From the NCBI RefSeq assembly GCF_000173735.1, contig NZ_ACCB01000016.1:22218-86217 (forward strand): a stretch of DNA of 64,000 bases. Reading direction: 5' to 3'. A program made the translations under genes and the position numbers. Source of the DNA: Yersinia aldovae ATCC 35236 (GTDB lineage: Bacteria; Pseudomonadota; Gammaproteobacteria; Enterobacterales; Enterobacteriaceae). Shown here in pieces: positions 48,551-59,273 of this stretch. The notes beneath the pieces were generated by a model, which was not told the origin of the DNA, made no database searches, and worked only from the letters and a program-made list of their open reading frames with translations. Every line of letters starts with the position of its first letter. The first letter of the stretch is position 1.

Positions 48551-51500
48551 TTACTCCAGCCTCATCAGCGGCTGCTTACTCAAACGGCTGCGTAATCGGT
48601 CAAAGTAGAGATAAACCACCGGTGTGGTATACAGCGTGAGCAACTGGCTCATCACTAACCCGCCGACAATCGTTATTCCCAATGGCTGGCGCAGTTCTGC
48701 TCCATCGCCACTGCCCAATAACAACGGCAGCGCGCCGAACAAGGCCGCCAGTGTCGTCATCATAATTGGCCTAAAACGTAGCAAACTGGCTTGAAAAATG
48801 GCATCGCGGGCGCTGAGATTGCCGTTACGTTGCGCGTCGAGAGCAAAATCCACCATCATGATGGCGTTCTTTTTCACAATACCAATCAATAACATAATGC
48901 CAATAAGGGCAATCAGGCTGAAGGGAGCATCGAACAGTTCCAGTGCCAGCAGCGCCCCAACACCGGCGGAGGGCAGGGTTGAGAGGATAGTCAGCGGATG
49001 AACGTAACTCTCATATAAAATCCCCAGCACAATATATACCGTGGCGATGGCGGCCATAATCAACCATAGCTGAGATTTCAGCGTTTCCTGGAACACCTGC
49101 GCGGTACCGGTAAATGTGCCACGCACACTGGCAGGAACACCCAGTTCGGTCATGGAGCGCTCAACGGCGGCGGTTGCCTCAGACAAACTTCCCCCGTCAG
49201 GCAAATTAAATGAGATGGTTGAGGCGGCGGATAAGCCTTGATGGTTAACCGCCAGTGGCGCATTGGCAGGCCGCCATTGGGCAAAGTAAGATAGTGGAAT
49301 TGACTGACCGCTGCTGTTAATCACAAACATCTTATCCAGCGAACTCACATCCTGCGTGTATTGTGGTGCCACTTCCATCACTACTTTGTATTGGTTCAAT
49401 GGCTGATAAATGGTGGAAATTTGCCGCTGACCAAACGCATTGTTTAGCAGTGCATTAGCATCGGATACATCGATCCCCAGCCGCGCCATCGTTTCACGGT
49501 CATAAGTCAGCGCCACCTCGGAGCCTTTATCTTGCTGATCGGAGTTAACATCAGCCAGTTCCGGCAATTTAGCCAGTGCAGCGCGAACTTTCGGTTCCCA
49601 TTCGCGCAGCGCGGCCAAGTCATCAGCCAACAGAGTGAATTGATAGCTGGCATTGGCCTGACGACCACCGACCCGAATATCCTGTACCGGAGAGAGGAAC
49701 AGGCTGGCACCCGGTTCTTTAGCTAGTTTTGTGCGCAAACGGGTGATAATTTGCTGTGCGCTCTCCTTGCGTTCACTTAATGGTTTGAGCGAGATAAACA
49801 TTGAGCCGCTGTTAGTGCGCGAACCACCGGTAAAGCCGGTGACATTGTCAACCGCCGGATCAGCACTGACAATTTTCATGAAATCTTTCAGTTTCTGTTG
49901 CATCGCCTGAAACGAAATACTCTGATCGGCTTGAATAAAGCCCATCATGCGGCCGGTATCCTGCTCGGGAAAGAAGGTTTTTGGGATACTGATATAGAGC
50001 CAGACATTCAGCGCGATAGTTGATAGCAGCACAGCCATTACCCAACGCGTATGGCCTAACACCCAATTGAGCGAGCGGCCATAACCTTGCTGAATAACCA
50101 GCAGCACTTTACCGAAACCGCGAATACGTGGTTGCTGACCCGCTGGCTGTGCGCGCAGTAAATGGGCGCACATCATCGGTGTCAGAGTGAGAGATATGAT
50201 CAGCGAGATACCGATAGCCACCGACAATGTAACGGCAAATTCGCGGAATAAGCGCCCCGGCAGCCCTTCCATCAGCAGCAGTGGAATAAATACCGCCACC
50301 AACGAGATACTCATCGACAGCACGGTAAAACCCACTTCACGCACCCCACGCAGAGCGGCAGCCATCGGTTTTACCCCTGCTTCCAAATGGCGAGAGATGT
50401 TTTCCAGCACCACGATGGCATCATCCACCACAAAGCCGGTGGCGATGGTCAGTGCCATTAACGACAGATTGTTCAGGCTAAAACCGCACAGGTACATGGC
50501 GGTAAAAGTGCCGATCAGCGAAACCGGCACTGCAACGGCGGGGATCAGCGTGGCACGACCGGATCGCAGGAACAGGAATACCACCAGAATCACCAGTGCT
50601 ACGGCGATAATCAGTGAGCGCTCCACTTCATCAAGTGACGCGCGGATGGTTGGGGAGCGATCCTGGGCGATATTTAACGTAATTGAGGCGGGGATCGAGG
50701 CACGCAGGGCTGGGAGTTCTGCCCGAATCCTGTCAACCGTGGCAATAATATTTGCGCCTGGCTCACGGCTGATCACCAACAGAATGGCGGGTTTACCATC
50801 GGACATCCCGGCATTGCGCACATCTTGTACCGAATCTTTGATATTAGCGACATCCTGTAGCCGTACCGGTGAGCCATTGTTGTAGTGAATGATGAGCGGG
50901 CGATAACCCTCGGCGGTTTTGATTTCATCATTGGCCTGCACCTGCCAGTGCTGCTCACTGCTATCAATCGATCCCTGCGGGCGGCGCACGTTGGCGGCAC
51001 TGATCGCCTGACGCACGGCATCCAGTGATACGCCTTGATTGAATAATGCGCTGGGGTTCAGCTCAACCCGTACCGCTGGCAGAGAGCTGCCGCCGACGGA
51101 GACATCGCTGACGCCCTCCGTTTGAGCGATTTTCTGTGCCAATTGGGTTGAGGCGAAATCATACAATTGGCCCTGAGTGAAAGTATCCGAGGTCAGCGTC
51201 ATTATCATGATCGGTGCATCGGACGGATTCATCTTACGGTAGGTCGGGCGGTTGGGCATCCCGGTTGGCAGCAGGCTTTGGGCAGCGTTAAGTGCGGCCT
51301 GCACATCCCGCGCCGCGCCATTGATATCGCGGCTGAGATCAAATTGCAAAATGATCCGTGTGCTACCCAGCGAACTGGTTGAGGTCATTTCATTGACCCC
51401 AGCAATCCTTCCCAGTGCACGTTCCAGTGGGGTGGCAACCGACGATGCCATTGTTTCCGGGTCAGCACCTGGCATAGAGGCGCTGACCATAATCACTGGA

Positions 51501-51625
51501 TAATCAACCTGTGGCAGCGGTGAAACCGGCAGTAAGCTAAAGCCGATAATGCCGCTGAGGGTGATAGCCAGTGTCAGCAGAGTGGTGGCCACCGGGCGCT
51601 GGATGAACAGAGCGAAGAATTTCAC
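48551..51625 (-). CDS. mdtC: RND efflux pump subunit MdtC
   Basis: The protein is 1024 aa, a full-length RND transporter that forms the MdtB2-MdtC heteromultimer in the inner membrane with MdtA. It has twelve helices and two large periplasmic loops; the first helix sequence [15 protein letters not shown] and the [12 protein letters not shown] segment are typical. The start overlaps the mdtB stop by 4 bases. The pump is linked to resistance to bile salts and novobiocin in E. coli. Confidence 0.96.
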   Translation of the reverse strand: MKFFALFIQRPVATTLLTLAITLSGIIGFSLLPVSPLPQVDYPVIMVSASMPGADPETMASSVATPLERALGRIAGVNEMTSTSSLGSTRIILQFDLSRDINGAARDVQAALNAAQSLLPTGMPNRPTYRKMNPSDAPIMIMTLTSDTFTQGQLYDFASTQLAQKIAQTEGVSDVSVGGSSLPAVRVELNPSALFNQGVSLDAVRQAISAANVRRPQGSIDSSEQHWQVQANDEIKTAEGYRPLIIHYNNGSPVRLQDVANIKDSVQDVRNAGMSDGKPAILLVISREPGANIIATVDRIRAELPALRASIPASITLNIAQDRSPTIRASLDEVERSLIIAVALVILVVFLFLRSGRATLIPAVAVPVSLIGTFTAMYLCGFSLNNLSLMALTIATGFVVDDAIVVLENISRHLEAGVKPMAAALRGVREVGFTVLSMSISLVAVFIPLLLMEGLPGRLFREFAVTLSVAIGISLIISLTLTPMMCAHLLRAQPAGQQPRIRGFGKVLLVIQQGYGRSLNWVLGHTRWVMAVLLSTIALNVWLYISIPKTFFPEQDTGRMMGFIQADQSISFQAMQQKLKDFMKIVSADPAVDNVTGFTGGSRTNSGSMFISLKPLSERKESAQQIITRLRTKLAKEPGASLFLSPVQDIRVGGRQANASYQFTLLADDLAALREWEPKVRAALAKLPELADVNSDQQDKGSEVALTYDRETMARLGIDVSDANALLNNAFGQRQISTIYQPLNQYKVVMEVAPQYTQDVSSLDKMFVINSSGQSIPLSYFAQWRPANAPLAVNHQGLSAASTISFNLPDGGSLSEATAAVERSMTELGVPASVRGTFTGTAQVFQETLKSQLWLIMAAIATVYIVLGILYESYVHPLTILSTLPSAGVGALLALELFDAPFSLIALIGIMLLIGIVKKNAIMMVDFALDAQRNGNLSARDAIFQASLLRFRPIMMTTLAALFGALPLLLGSGDGAELRQPLGITIVGGLVMSQLLTLYTTPVVYLYFDRLRSRLSKQPLMRLE

Positions 51626-54600
51626 GGTTGCTCCTGCCCGCTCGGCAATTCGGGTGCATCAATATCCTGCTGACGATAGCGATTTTTGCCGTAGGTATTG
51701 CGCGCCAGTTTATCGAATAACAGGTAGATAACCGGGGTGGTGAACAGGGTCAGTACTTGGCTGACAATCAGCCCACCGACCATACAAACGCCCAGCGGTT
51801 GGCGCAGCTCGGCACCGGCTCCGGTACTGAGCATCAGTGGTAAAGCACCAAATAGCGCCGCCAGGGTGGTCATGAGAATGGGGCGGAAACGCAATAAGCA
51901 GGCCTGATAAATTGCGTCATATGGGGTCATCCCCTGATCGCGTTCGGCAGCCAGCGCAAAGTCGATCATCATGATGGCGTTTTTCTTCACGATCCCAATA
52001 AGCAGAATGATCCCGATAATGGCGATCACATCCAGCTCATTGCCGGTCAACATCAGCGCCAGCAACGCCCCAACACCGGCGGTCGGCAGCGTTGATAAAA
52101 TAGTGACCGGGTGAATAAAGCTTTCGTACAACACGCCGAGCACAATATACATCGCCACGATCGCGGCAATAATCAGCCATAGCGTGCTGCCGAGTGCAGC
52201 CTGGAACGCCAGCGTGGAGCCTTGGAAACGGGTGGTAATGTCTGCTGGTAGTTGAATCTCTTGCTCGGCTTTCATCACCGCGTTTACCGCTTCACCCAAT
52301 GAATAGCCCGCAGCCAGATTGAACGAGATAGTGGCAGACGGGAACTGATTCAAATGGTTGATAGACAGTGGGCCAAAACGCTCTTCAATGGTGGCAATAC
52401 TGTTTAATGGCACCGCTTTACCGTCACTGCCGGTCAGACGAATATCGTTGAACGCGGCCAGTCCTGGCGTGGCCTTAACATCGTGCTCCAGCACCACCCG
52501 ATACTGGTTGGCTTGGGTATAAATCGTCGAAATCAGCCGTTGCCCAAACGCGTTATATAGCGCGCTATCGATAGCTGACATCGTTATTCCCAACCGGCTG
52601 GCGCTGTCACGATCGACATTCACAAATGCCACCAAACCTTTATCCTGCCAGTCACTGGTGACATCCTGGAAGGGAGCTTGCTGCTGCAATTCGTGGATCA
52701 GTTTCGGCACCCAGGCGCTCAGTTCCTCCAGTGAGGTGGTTTGCAGGGAGAACTGATACTGTGTCCGGCTCTGTTGGGTATCAATGGTGAGATCCTGCAC
52801 CGGTTGCAAATAGAGCTTGATGCCTGGCACGCTCGCCACACTTTGCTGCAAGCGGGTAATCACCTCGGGGATGCGGTCATCACGGCGGTTTAGCGGCTTT
52901 AGGTTAATCTGCAACCGGCCATTGTTGAGGGTGGCATTGGTGCCATCCACGCCGACAAACGAGGTCAGGCTTTCCACCGCCGGATCTTTGAGAATAATGG
53001 CCGCGACCTGCTGTTGCCGTTCTGCCATATTACTGAATGAAACCGATTGTGGCGCTTCCAGTGTGCCTTGAATCAGCCCGTTGTCTTGTAATGGGAAAAA
53101 TCCTTTCGGCATCATGAGATAAAGCAGCACTGTCAGCACTAAGGTGCTCACCGCGACACCCAAGGTTAGCCATTGGTGCTTAAGCACTTTTTTCAGCGCC
53201 ACCGCATAGTGGGCAATGACCCAGTCAAAGAACTTCTCACTGGCGCGTGACAAGCGGTTTTGCTTGCGCAGTGACTCATAACTGAGCATCCGCGCGCACA
53301 TCATGGGGGTCAGGGTGAGGGACACCACGGCTGAAATCAGAATTGCCACCGCCAGCGTTACGGCAAATTCGCGGAACAGACGACCGACGATATCGCCCAT
53401 AAATAGCAGTGGAATTAATACTGCAATCAATGAGAAGGTCAGTGAAATAATGGTGAAACCAATCTCACCAGCCCCTTTCAGCGCGGCATCCAGTGGTTTC
53501 TCGCCTTTTTCGATGTAGCGAGAGATATTCTCTATCACCACAATGGCGTCATCGACCACAAAACCGGTGGCGATGGTCAGTGCCATTAATGTCAGGTTGT
53601 TGATTGAGAAACCCAGGAAATACATCGCGGCGAACGTCCCGATCAATGACAACGGCACAGCAATGCTGGGGATGATGGTGGCGGCCGCATTACGCAGGAA
53701 CAGGTAAATCACCATTACCACCAATACAATTGCCAGCAACAGCTCAAATTGCACGTCACTGACTGAGGCGCGGATAGTGGTGGTGCGGTCAGTCAGCACG
53801 TTGACATCAACCGATTTAGGCAGACTTTTAATCAGCTCCGGCAGCATCTCGCGAATACTGTCGGCGGTGGCTATCACGTTAACCCCCGGCTGGCGCTGAA
53901 TATTCAGCACGATGGCCGGTTGGCTATTGGCCCATGCCGCCAGTTTGTTATTTTCTGCGCCCTGCTCGATGGTAGCGATATCCTGTAAGCGAATCGGTGC
54001 GCCATTTTGGTAAGCAACAATCAGATTGCGGTAATCCTCAGCCGATTTCATCTGGTCGTTGGCGGATAAGGTTACCGAACGGGTTGGCCCATCCAGGCTA
54101 CCTTTGGCCGAGTTGACGTTGGCATTACTGATGGCGGTGCGAATGGTTTCGCTGTCCAACCCCAAGGCGGCAACGGCGGGTGCGTTCAGTTTCACCCGCA
54201 CCGCCGGGCGCTGGCCGCCAGAGATAGTGACCAGGCCGACGCCGGTAACTTGCGAGATTTTCTGCGCGATACGGGTTTCCACCATATCTTCCACTTGCGT
54301 CATCGGAATAGCCGTGGAGGTCACCGCCAGCGTCAGGATCGGTGGATCGGCCGGATTCACTTTACTGTAAATCGGCGGATAAGGCAGGTCGGTTGGCAGC
54401 AGGTTAGTGGCGGCGTTAATGGCCGCTTGCACCTCTTGTTCTGCCACATCCAGCGGCAAAACCAGTTGGAATTGCAAGGTGATGACCGACGCGCCACCGG
54501 AGCTTTGTGACGCCATCTGTTTTAAGCCAGACATCTGACCAAACTGACGTTCTAGTGGTGCGGTAATGGAGGAGGTCACCACATCCGGACTCGCGCCGGG

Positions 54601-54780
54601 ATAGAGTGTGACCACCTGAATGGTGGGGTAATCCACCTCCGGCAGGGCGGAAACCGGTAAGGCGCGGTAACCGATAATCCCCGCCAGCAGGATGGCAATC
54701 ATAAATAATGTAGTGGCAACTGGCCGCAGGATAAACAAGCGTGATGGCCCACCGCCCGGAGTTGGAGGCATCGACTGCAT
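51622..54780 (-). CDS. mdtB: RND efflux pump subunit MdtB
   Basis: The protein is 1052 aa, somewhat longer than E. coli MdtB (1040 aa) by its C-terminal tail. It shows twelve membrane helices and the family sequences [15 protein letters not shown] at the start and [13 protein letters not shown] in the middle. Its start overlaps the mdtA stop by one base and its stop overlaps the mdtC start, so the three are co-translated. Confidence 0.96.
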   Translation of the reverse strand: MQSMPPTPGGGPSRLFILRPVATTLFMIAILLAGIIGYRALPVSALPEVDYPTIQVVTLYPGASPDVVTSSITAPLERQFGQMSGLKQMASQSSGGASVITLQFQLVLPLDVAEQEVQAAINAATNLLPTDLPYPPIYSKVNPADPPILTLAVTSTAIPMTQVEDMVETRIAQKISQVTGVGLVTISGGQRPAVRVKLNAPAVAALGLDSETIRTAISNANVNSAKGSLDGPTRSVTLSANDQMKSAEDYRNLIVAYQNGAPIRLQDIATIEQGAENNKLAAWANSQPAIVLNIQRQPGVNVIATADSIREMLPELIKSLPKSVDVNVLTDRTTTIRASVSDVQFELLLAIVLVVMVIYLFLRNAAATIIPSIAVPLSLIGTFAAMYFLGFSINNLTLMALTIATGFVVDDAIVVIENISRYIEKGEKPLDAALKGAGEIGFTIISLTFSLIAVLIPLLFMGDIVGRLFREFAVTLAVAILISAVVSLTLTPMMCARMLSYESLRKQNRLSRASEKFFDWVIAHYAVALKKVLKHQWLTLGVAVSTLVLTVLLYLMMPKGFFPLQDNGLIQGTLEAPQSVSFSNMAERQQQVAAIILKDPAVESLTSFVGVDGTNATLNNGRLQINLKPLNRRDDRIPEVITRLQQSVASVPGIKLYLQPVQDLTIDTQQSRTQYQFSLQTTSLEELSAWVPKLIHELQQQAPFQDVTSDWQDKGLVAFVNVDRDSASRLGITMSAIDSALYNAFGQRLISTIYTQANQYRVVLEHDVKATPGLAAFNDIRLTGSDGKAVPLNSIATIEERFGPLSINHLNQFPSATISFNLAAGYSLGEAVNAVMKAEQEIQLPADITTRFQGSTLAFQAALGSTLWLIIAAIVAMYIVLGVLYESFIHPVTILSTLPTAGVGALLALMLTGNELDVIAIIGIILLIGIVKKNAIMMIDFALAAERDQGMTPYDAIYQACLLRFRPILMTTLAALFGALPLMLSTGAGAELRQPLGVCMVGGLIVSQVLTLFTTPVIYLLFDKLARNTYGKNRYRQQDIDAPELPSGQEQP

Positions 54781-56069
54781 CAGGATTTCTCCGTGGCGGT
54801 ATCCGCAACGCGTTTTCTGCCTTTATGCGTTGTATTCTCTCCTTGTAGCGGTTTTTCCACGCTGGCGCGTGGGGTAATGACGTCAACTTGTAACCCTTCC
54901 GTCAGGCGATCAATACCGTCGGTCACCACACGTTGACCGGCATCCAGCCCGGCGCTGATAACCACTTGTTTGCTATCCTGAATCCCAGTGGTAACCAAGT
55001 GCTTACTGACTTTGTTCTCGTCATTTAATGTCCAGACGAAGCTGCCTTCGTTGCCCATCTGTACCGCTGCGGTTGGTACCACCACAGCATTTTGCAGTAA
55101 ATCCACTTTAATGCGCGCATTGACAAATTGATTCGGGAACAGCACATCATCTTCATTATTGAAGCGAGCTTTTAGTTTGATGGTGCCGGTAGTGGTATCA
55201 ATTTGGTTATCGAGGCTGAGTAGATAACCCTGTGCCAGTAGCTGTTTATTGGTGCGATCCCAGGCTTCAACCGGGACAGTCGTATTATTTTTTGCCGCAT
55301 TTTTCTGCGCTTGCATAATGGCTGGGATATCACTTTCCGGCAGGGTAAAGACCACATCGACCGGATGTGTTTGAGTGATAACCACAATCGGGGTGGTGGT
55401 GCTGCTGGTAATGTAGTTACCGACATCCACTTGTTTAAGCCCGACTTTGCCGGAAATGGGCGCGGTAATGCGGCTATAAGTCAGTTGCAGTTTGGCGCTA
55501 TCGATAGCGCCCTGATCAGCTTTTACGCTACCTTCGCTTTGGCGAACCAGCGAGGCTTGGGTATCGAGTTCTTGTTGAGAAACTACGTTGGTTTTGATCA
55601 ATTTCTGATAACGGGCTAAATCGCGACGCGCGTTATCCAACGTGGCCTGATCTTTGGCTAACTGGCCCTGTGCTTGAGTGAGTAACACCTGATAAGGGCG
55701 TGGATCGATTTCCGCTAATAAGTCACCGGCATTGACCTGCTGGCCTTCGGTAAAATGGATCGCCATTAACTGACCATCGACCCGGCTGGTGACGGTGACG
55801 GTATTGGCGGCAAGCACCGTCCCTAAGCCGGTAAGATAGCGCGGCACCGCTTGTTCGGTGGCGGTGGCGGTCTGCACCGGTGACATTGGCATATTACGCC
55901 GCCCCCCAGTGCGGGCGGAGCTGTTGCCACTCGCAATTTGTTGTGCGCCGGGCGCAGTGTTCTGCGGGGTTGCACTTAAATGACACCATATAAACACAGT
56001 AACAATAATCGCCACCGCTACCCCCAATAACACCAATAGGCGGGAAGTGCGTTTGGATTGAGCTTTCAT
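54780..56069 (-). CDS. mdtA: RND efflux periplasmic adaptor MdtA
   Basis: The protein is about 429 aa from ATG 56069 (an in-frame GTG at 56108 gives 442). It is a membrane fusion protein with an N-terminal helix (about residues 11-30), a lipoyl/biotinyl-like hairpin ([22 protein letters not shown]), an alpha-helical coiled-coil hairpin and a beta-barrel domain. It bridges MdtBC and an outer-membrane channel, usually TolC. BaeSR probably activates the promoter upstream, though I did not identify a box. Unlike E. coli, no mdtD follows mdtC. Confidence 0.93.
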   Translation of the reverse strand: MKAQSKRTSRLLVLLGVAVAIIVTVFIWCHLSATPQNTAPGAQQIASGNSSARTGGRRNMPMSPVQTATATEQAVPRYLTGLGTVLAANTVTVTSRVDGQLMAIHFTEGQQVNAGDLLAEIDPRPYQVLLTQAQGQLAKDQATLDNARRDLARYQKLIKTNVVSQQELDTQASLVRQSEGSVKADQGAIDSAKLQLTYSRITAPISGKVGLKQVDVGNYITSSTTTPIVVITQTHPVDVVFTLPESDIPAIMQAQKNAAKNNTTVPVEAWDRTNKQLLAQGYLLSLDNQIDTTTGTIKLKARFNNEDDVLFPNQFVNARIKVDLLQNAVVVPTAAVQMGNEGSFVWTLNDENKVSKHLVTTGIQDSKQVVISAGLDAGQRVVTDGIDRLTEGLQVDVITPRASVEKPLQGENTTHKGRKRVADTATEKS

Positions 56070-56108
56070 GATGGCGGTGAGTCCCTTATATGTTCTGGTT
56101 AGCTGCAC

Positions 56109-56421
56109 TGGAGTGCAATCAATTAGAATTTATACCCGATAGATTTCGAGGTGCAGCCAACACTTCTGCATCATGAAAGAGGTCGAGTATAGATATGTTA
56201 CTAGTTTAACGGGCATTGAGCGGATAAAAATGGAGGAAATATGAAAGTATTGTCAGGGGCTGGGGAGCGGAGCTTACAATGTTGACATTCAAAACTGTTT
56301 CGGGTGGTTGATACTCGTTCATTTATCACTTTACCTCCGCGGTTTGACTCGGTTGAGGCTACAGGGTTCATATGAACACAGTACGATTCTCAACCGAAGC
56401 CTGACCCGAACCCCCATACCA
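56109..56421. other. mdtA upstream region
   Basis: This 313-base region shows no gene. At 56132-56185 it has an ERIC-like end fragment (TTATACCCGATAGATTTCGAGGTGCAGCCAACAC). At about 56349-56397 CGGTTGAG and CTCAACCG can pair with the palindrome GTTCATATGAAC in the loop. The mdtA promoter must be here. Confidence 0.45.
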
Positions 56422-57451
56422 CTACTCATAAGTCACAGTAAAGGTGGCACTGGCATTGGCTTTACCGGGAGTGATTGTAGTGTCGGTTTGATAATAGCGC
56501 GCGGTGATATCTATAGTTTGCTCTGAATCCTTACTGCCGGCCATAGAGGTAGCCATTTCTTGGGCGCTGCCCAATACGACAGGAACTCTATTTTTACCTG
56601 CCAGTAACTGCACGCCGATACCCGTGGCGACACCGGGTTCTTGAGTCAGTTTAATCACCCCCGGAACACCGGTGCTGGTATCGTTAACTTTCAGACTATA
56701 TTTGGTTTTCGGGTCACAAGATAAAATAATCGGCTGAGTTATTTCCCGCCCGATGCTACCAATCCCCTTAAAGGTATTTTGCTGATGTTCGCCTAAAACA
56801 AAATTGAGATTGGGGGTATTTAGCGTGCAGCCATTTTTATTGACTATCCCTGAGGCCGCGTCAAGTATACCGGGCAGATTTTTGGCGTTGCCAGGGCTAT
56901 CGTTTTCCAGATAATACTTAATATAACCTTGGGATATTAATAGGGCCAAATTCTTGTATGGGTGCAGTCTTAAACAAGTTTCTTCGAATAACAAAATGAA
57001 CCCGCTGAACCTTGGGGGTAGGATTGATAGTACAGACTATCTTTGTTGTATCCAACATTGTGCAGACACCTGGGTTGCCAGTTACTTCAAATTTAATACC
57101 TACGCCGGCTAAGTTAGTATCAAATGCTTCAGGATAAGCGGCATTAATGCGAGCCGCCGGATCCATTTCAAAAACGAGTCTTCCAAAATTTTGTTGAGGA
57201 TTGGCAAGTGAGCAATCCAGTCGGATACCTCGCGCATACATATTTTTCGATGTACCAGGGAGATCAGTGCTATAGATGGTAATAGGGGTTACTCTTACTT
57301 CAGTCGGTTTAAGTTTATCAATATCACATTGGATATTGGCATAACTGATTGTAGGCATAAACCCATATATAATAACTAATAATAAAATTAGCTTGCCAGC
57401 AACAGAATATTTGCGGATGTTAATCCGGTTAAGCATTAAATTAATCATCAT
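56422..57451 (-). pseudogene. Fimbrial adhesin/minor subunit, frameshifted copy
   Basis: Two overlapping frames together code for a two-domain fimbrial protein. The first (57451 to a stop at 56918) has a signal peptide ending SYA and an N-terminal domain with paired cysteines (IQCDID..DCSLAN, and VCTML..VCTIN). The second (up to 56422) has the C-terminal pilin domain (NGCTLNTPNLNFVLGEHQQNTF to the end SATFTVTYE). Removing one G from GGG 56931-56933 joins them to about 342 aa, close to the 355-aa paralogue next door. The C-terminal domains are clearly paralogous. It overlaps the start of the single-domain chaperone frame by 11 bases. Confidence 0.75.
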
Positions 57452-57917
57452 CTTCTATTCTGCTTAGTGGTGTATGCGCAGCGGCTAATTTATCGCTCAG
57501 ATTAGCGTTATCCACAATAATGGCCGTCGCTACGGGCGAAATACCACCGAAGTCACTGATGGCCTGCCAGCTTACCGAATCTGAGTTACCCGCAGGCAGA
57601 GGTAGCGTTAGTGTGCTTTTGGCAGCAATCATGCTGACACTTTTAATCTCATTGCCACCTACTTTCAGGCTATGGAAAGAGATGTGATACGCGCTCGGGT
57701 TGCTGACCTGCAATTGATTACCGTGACGTGAGAAAGTCAGTGTTTTATAAGTATTAGCCAGTGTATTCGGCAGTTCGACCAAACGGTAAAGTTGGGTGAC
57801 ACGCTGTTTAATGGTCATAAACAGTGGGGTACTTTCATCGGCTAATACATTCGCTTGAACGGAGTGTACCGCGCCGCTTAAGCAGACCATAAATAATAGC
57901 GGTTTAAACCACCACAT
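57441..57917 (-). CDS. Fimbrial chaperone with N-terminal domain missing
   Basis: The protein is 158 aa with a signal peptide (cleavage after VQA, about residue 22) that joins directly to the chaperone C-terminal domain (LTFSRHGNQLQVSNPSAYHISFHSLKVGG). Compared with the full chaperone of this cluster, about 95 residues of the first immunoglobulin domain are gone, with the conserved cleft Arg and, by alignment, the cleft Lys replaced by Thr. The frame is intact, so it is an in-frame deletion. A C-terminal extension of about 20 residues follows. It may be non-functional or have a changed role; it lies upstream of the frameshifted adhesin and overlaps it by 11 bases. Confidence 0.75.
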   Translation of the reverse strand: MWWFKPLLFMVCLSGAVHSVQANVLADESTPLFMTIKQRVTQLYRLVELPNTLANTYKTLTFSRHGNQLQVSNPSAYHISFHSLKVGGNEIKSVSMIAAKSTLTLPLPAGNSDSVSWQAISDFGGISPVATAIIVDNANLSDKLAAAHTPLSRIEDDD

Positions 57918-58095
57918 AAAAATTCTCTTGGGATAATGTTGATTATTGCCCGTTAATCTAACAGTTATATTTTTAAACGGAATATTCAGGTTACGGAATT
58001 AAGCTGCGGTCAGAGAAAGTATAAATTGGATAAAATGGCCGTGGTTTATGACTTTCTGGGAAAAACCCATTCTGACTATTGACAACGGCCGCTAC

Positions 58096-58124
58096 GGTGG
58101 CAGTGAAGTTAACTCACTGCCACC
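58096..58124. other. Perfect 11-bp stem-loop after fimbrial adhesin
   Basis: GGTGGCAGTGA and TCACTGCCACC pair with a 7-base loop. It lies just after the adhesin stop (58138, minus strand). No U-run follows, so it may protect RNA ends rather than end transcription. Confidence 0.5.
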
Positions 58125-58137
58125 ACCATTTGCTTTA

Positions 58138-59205
58138 TTATTGATAAGTCATAGTAAATGTGGCAGTAGCATTGGCGGTGCCAGGGGTGACTTTGTTTTC
58201 GGTCTGATAATAGCGAGCGGTGATATCGATGGTTTCTTGTGAGTTACCATTTTTCGACGTGCCAACTTCCATAGGGTTGCCTATTTCTATTGGCTTACCA
58301 TTGGCTATTAATTGCACTCCCACTCCGGTAGCACTTGATCCTGAGTCTAATTCAATTACTCCCTTATTAGGATACTTACTTGAACTTGTAATGTGAAATG
58401 AATATTTAGTATCGGGATCGCAGGTTAATTTTATTTTTTCTGTTAGTCCATTACCTTTTGGGCCGATGCCAGTGAAATTAACTTGTTGTTGTTTCCCTAA
58501 ATTAAAATTGATATCTGGGGTGTCAAGGGTGCAGCTATTAGCTAATAAAGAAAGCCCAGTCGAAATAACTTCGATGTTTGGAATTGTTTGGGCTGTGCCT
58601 TGGCCTTGAGTTTCCATGTAGTAAGTGTAATTGAATGTAGGGAGATCACTAATCAAACCGGTAGAAAACTTACTATCTAAAATAACAAGAGTTGTGGTGA
58701 AATTTATAGCCTCCCATTCACTCTGATTGCCATTCTTAGTCATTAGCCCCCCAGTAGGTATCTTACATCTATATTCTACGCCATTATCAGTAGGAGTTTC
58801 ATGTCCGTCACTACAGGCAGTCTTATTTTGCTTTAGATCAAAGTTAACTTTTATGCCAACGCCATTAAGATTTGTTGTGTAAGTATTCGGGCGGCCAGGG
58901 ATTGGTGGTTTGTTCGCGTTAATTTTTACGACTAGTTCTCTATCGCTTCCATTTATGTACTTACTTACCATTATATTACAGCCTACATATTTAGTGTTGC
59001 GTCCTATTTCTTGCTCTTTATTTTGCATTCCTCCATTATTTATTCTTATTGATTTTACGTCTACTTTATTGTTTCCGTTAAGTATACAGCTAGTCGACTT
59101 TACAGCTGCATTTGTTACTGTCGGAATAAATAACAATATACATAATAACATTAGTTTATTCATGGTGGATTTATTTTCATTTTCCATAAGTTTGAAAGTA
59201 AACAT
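58138..59205 (-). CDS. Two-domain fimbrial adhesin/minor subunit
   Basis: The protein is 355 aa with a signal peptide (cleavage after TNA; start 59205 has AGGA upstream, a later ATG at 59163 is also possible). It has an N-terminal Cys-rich domain (SCILNG.. YVGCNI) and a C-terminal pilin domain (SCTLDTPDINFNLGKQQQ to ATATFTMTYQ) with alternating hydrophobic ends for donor-strand complementation. Such two-domain proteins are usually the tip adhesin. It lies after the usher gene and its sequence is paralogous to the frameshifted protein at 56.4-57.5 kb. The receptor is unknown. Confidence 0.8.
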   Translation of the reverse strand: MFTFKLMENENKSTMNKLMLLCILLFIPTVTNAAVKSTSCILNGNNKVDVKSIRINNGGMQNKEQEIGRNTKYVGCNIMVSKYINGSDRELVVKINANKPPIPGRPNTYTTNLNGVGIKVNFDLKQNKTACSDGHETPTDNGVEYRCKIPTGGLMTKNGNQSEWEAINFTTTLVILDSKFSTGLISDLPTFNYTYYMETQGQGTAQTIPNIEVISTGLSLLANSCTLDTPDINFNLGKQQQVNFTGIGPKGNGLTEKIKLTCDPDTKYSFHITSSSKYPNKGVIELDSGSSATGVGVQLIANGKPIEIGNPMEVGTSKNGNSQETIDITARYYQTENKVTPGTANATATFTMTYQ

Positions 59206-59273
59206 AATATCCTGTTAAGTGAATAAGAAGACGCAGCGGGTTAATTACTATTAACCCGTCATCCTAAGTTTAT

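Noticed and set aside
56349..56397. Palindrome GTTCATATGAAC flanked by GGTTGAG/CTCAACC as an attachment site
   Set aside because: No integrase or element boundary nearby; more likely a weak structure at the fimbrial 3' end.
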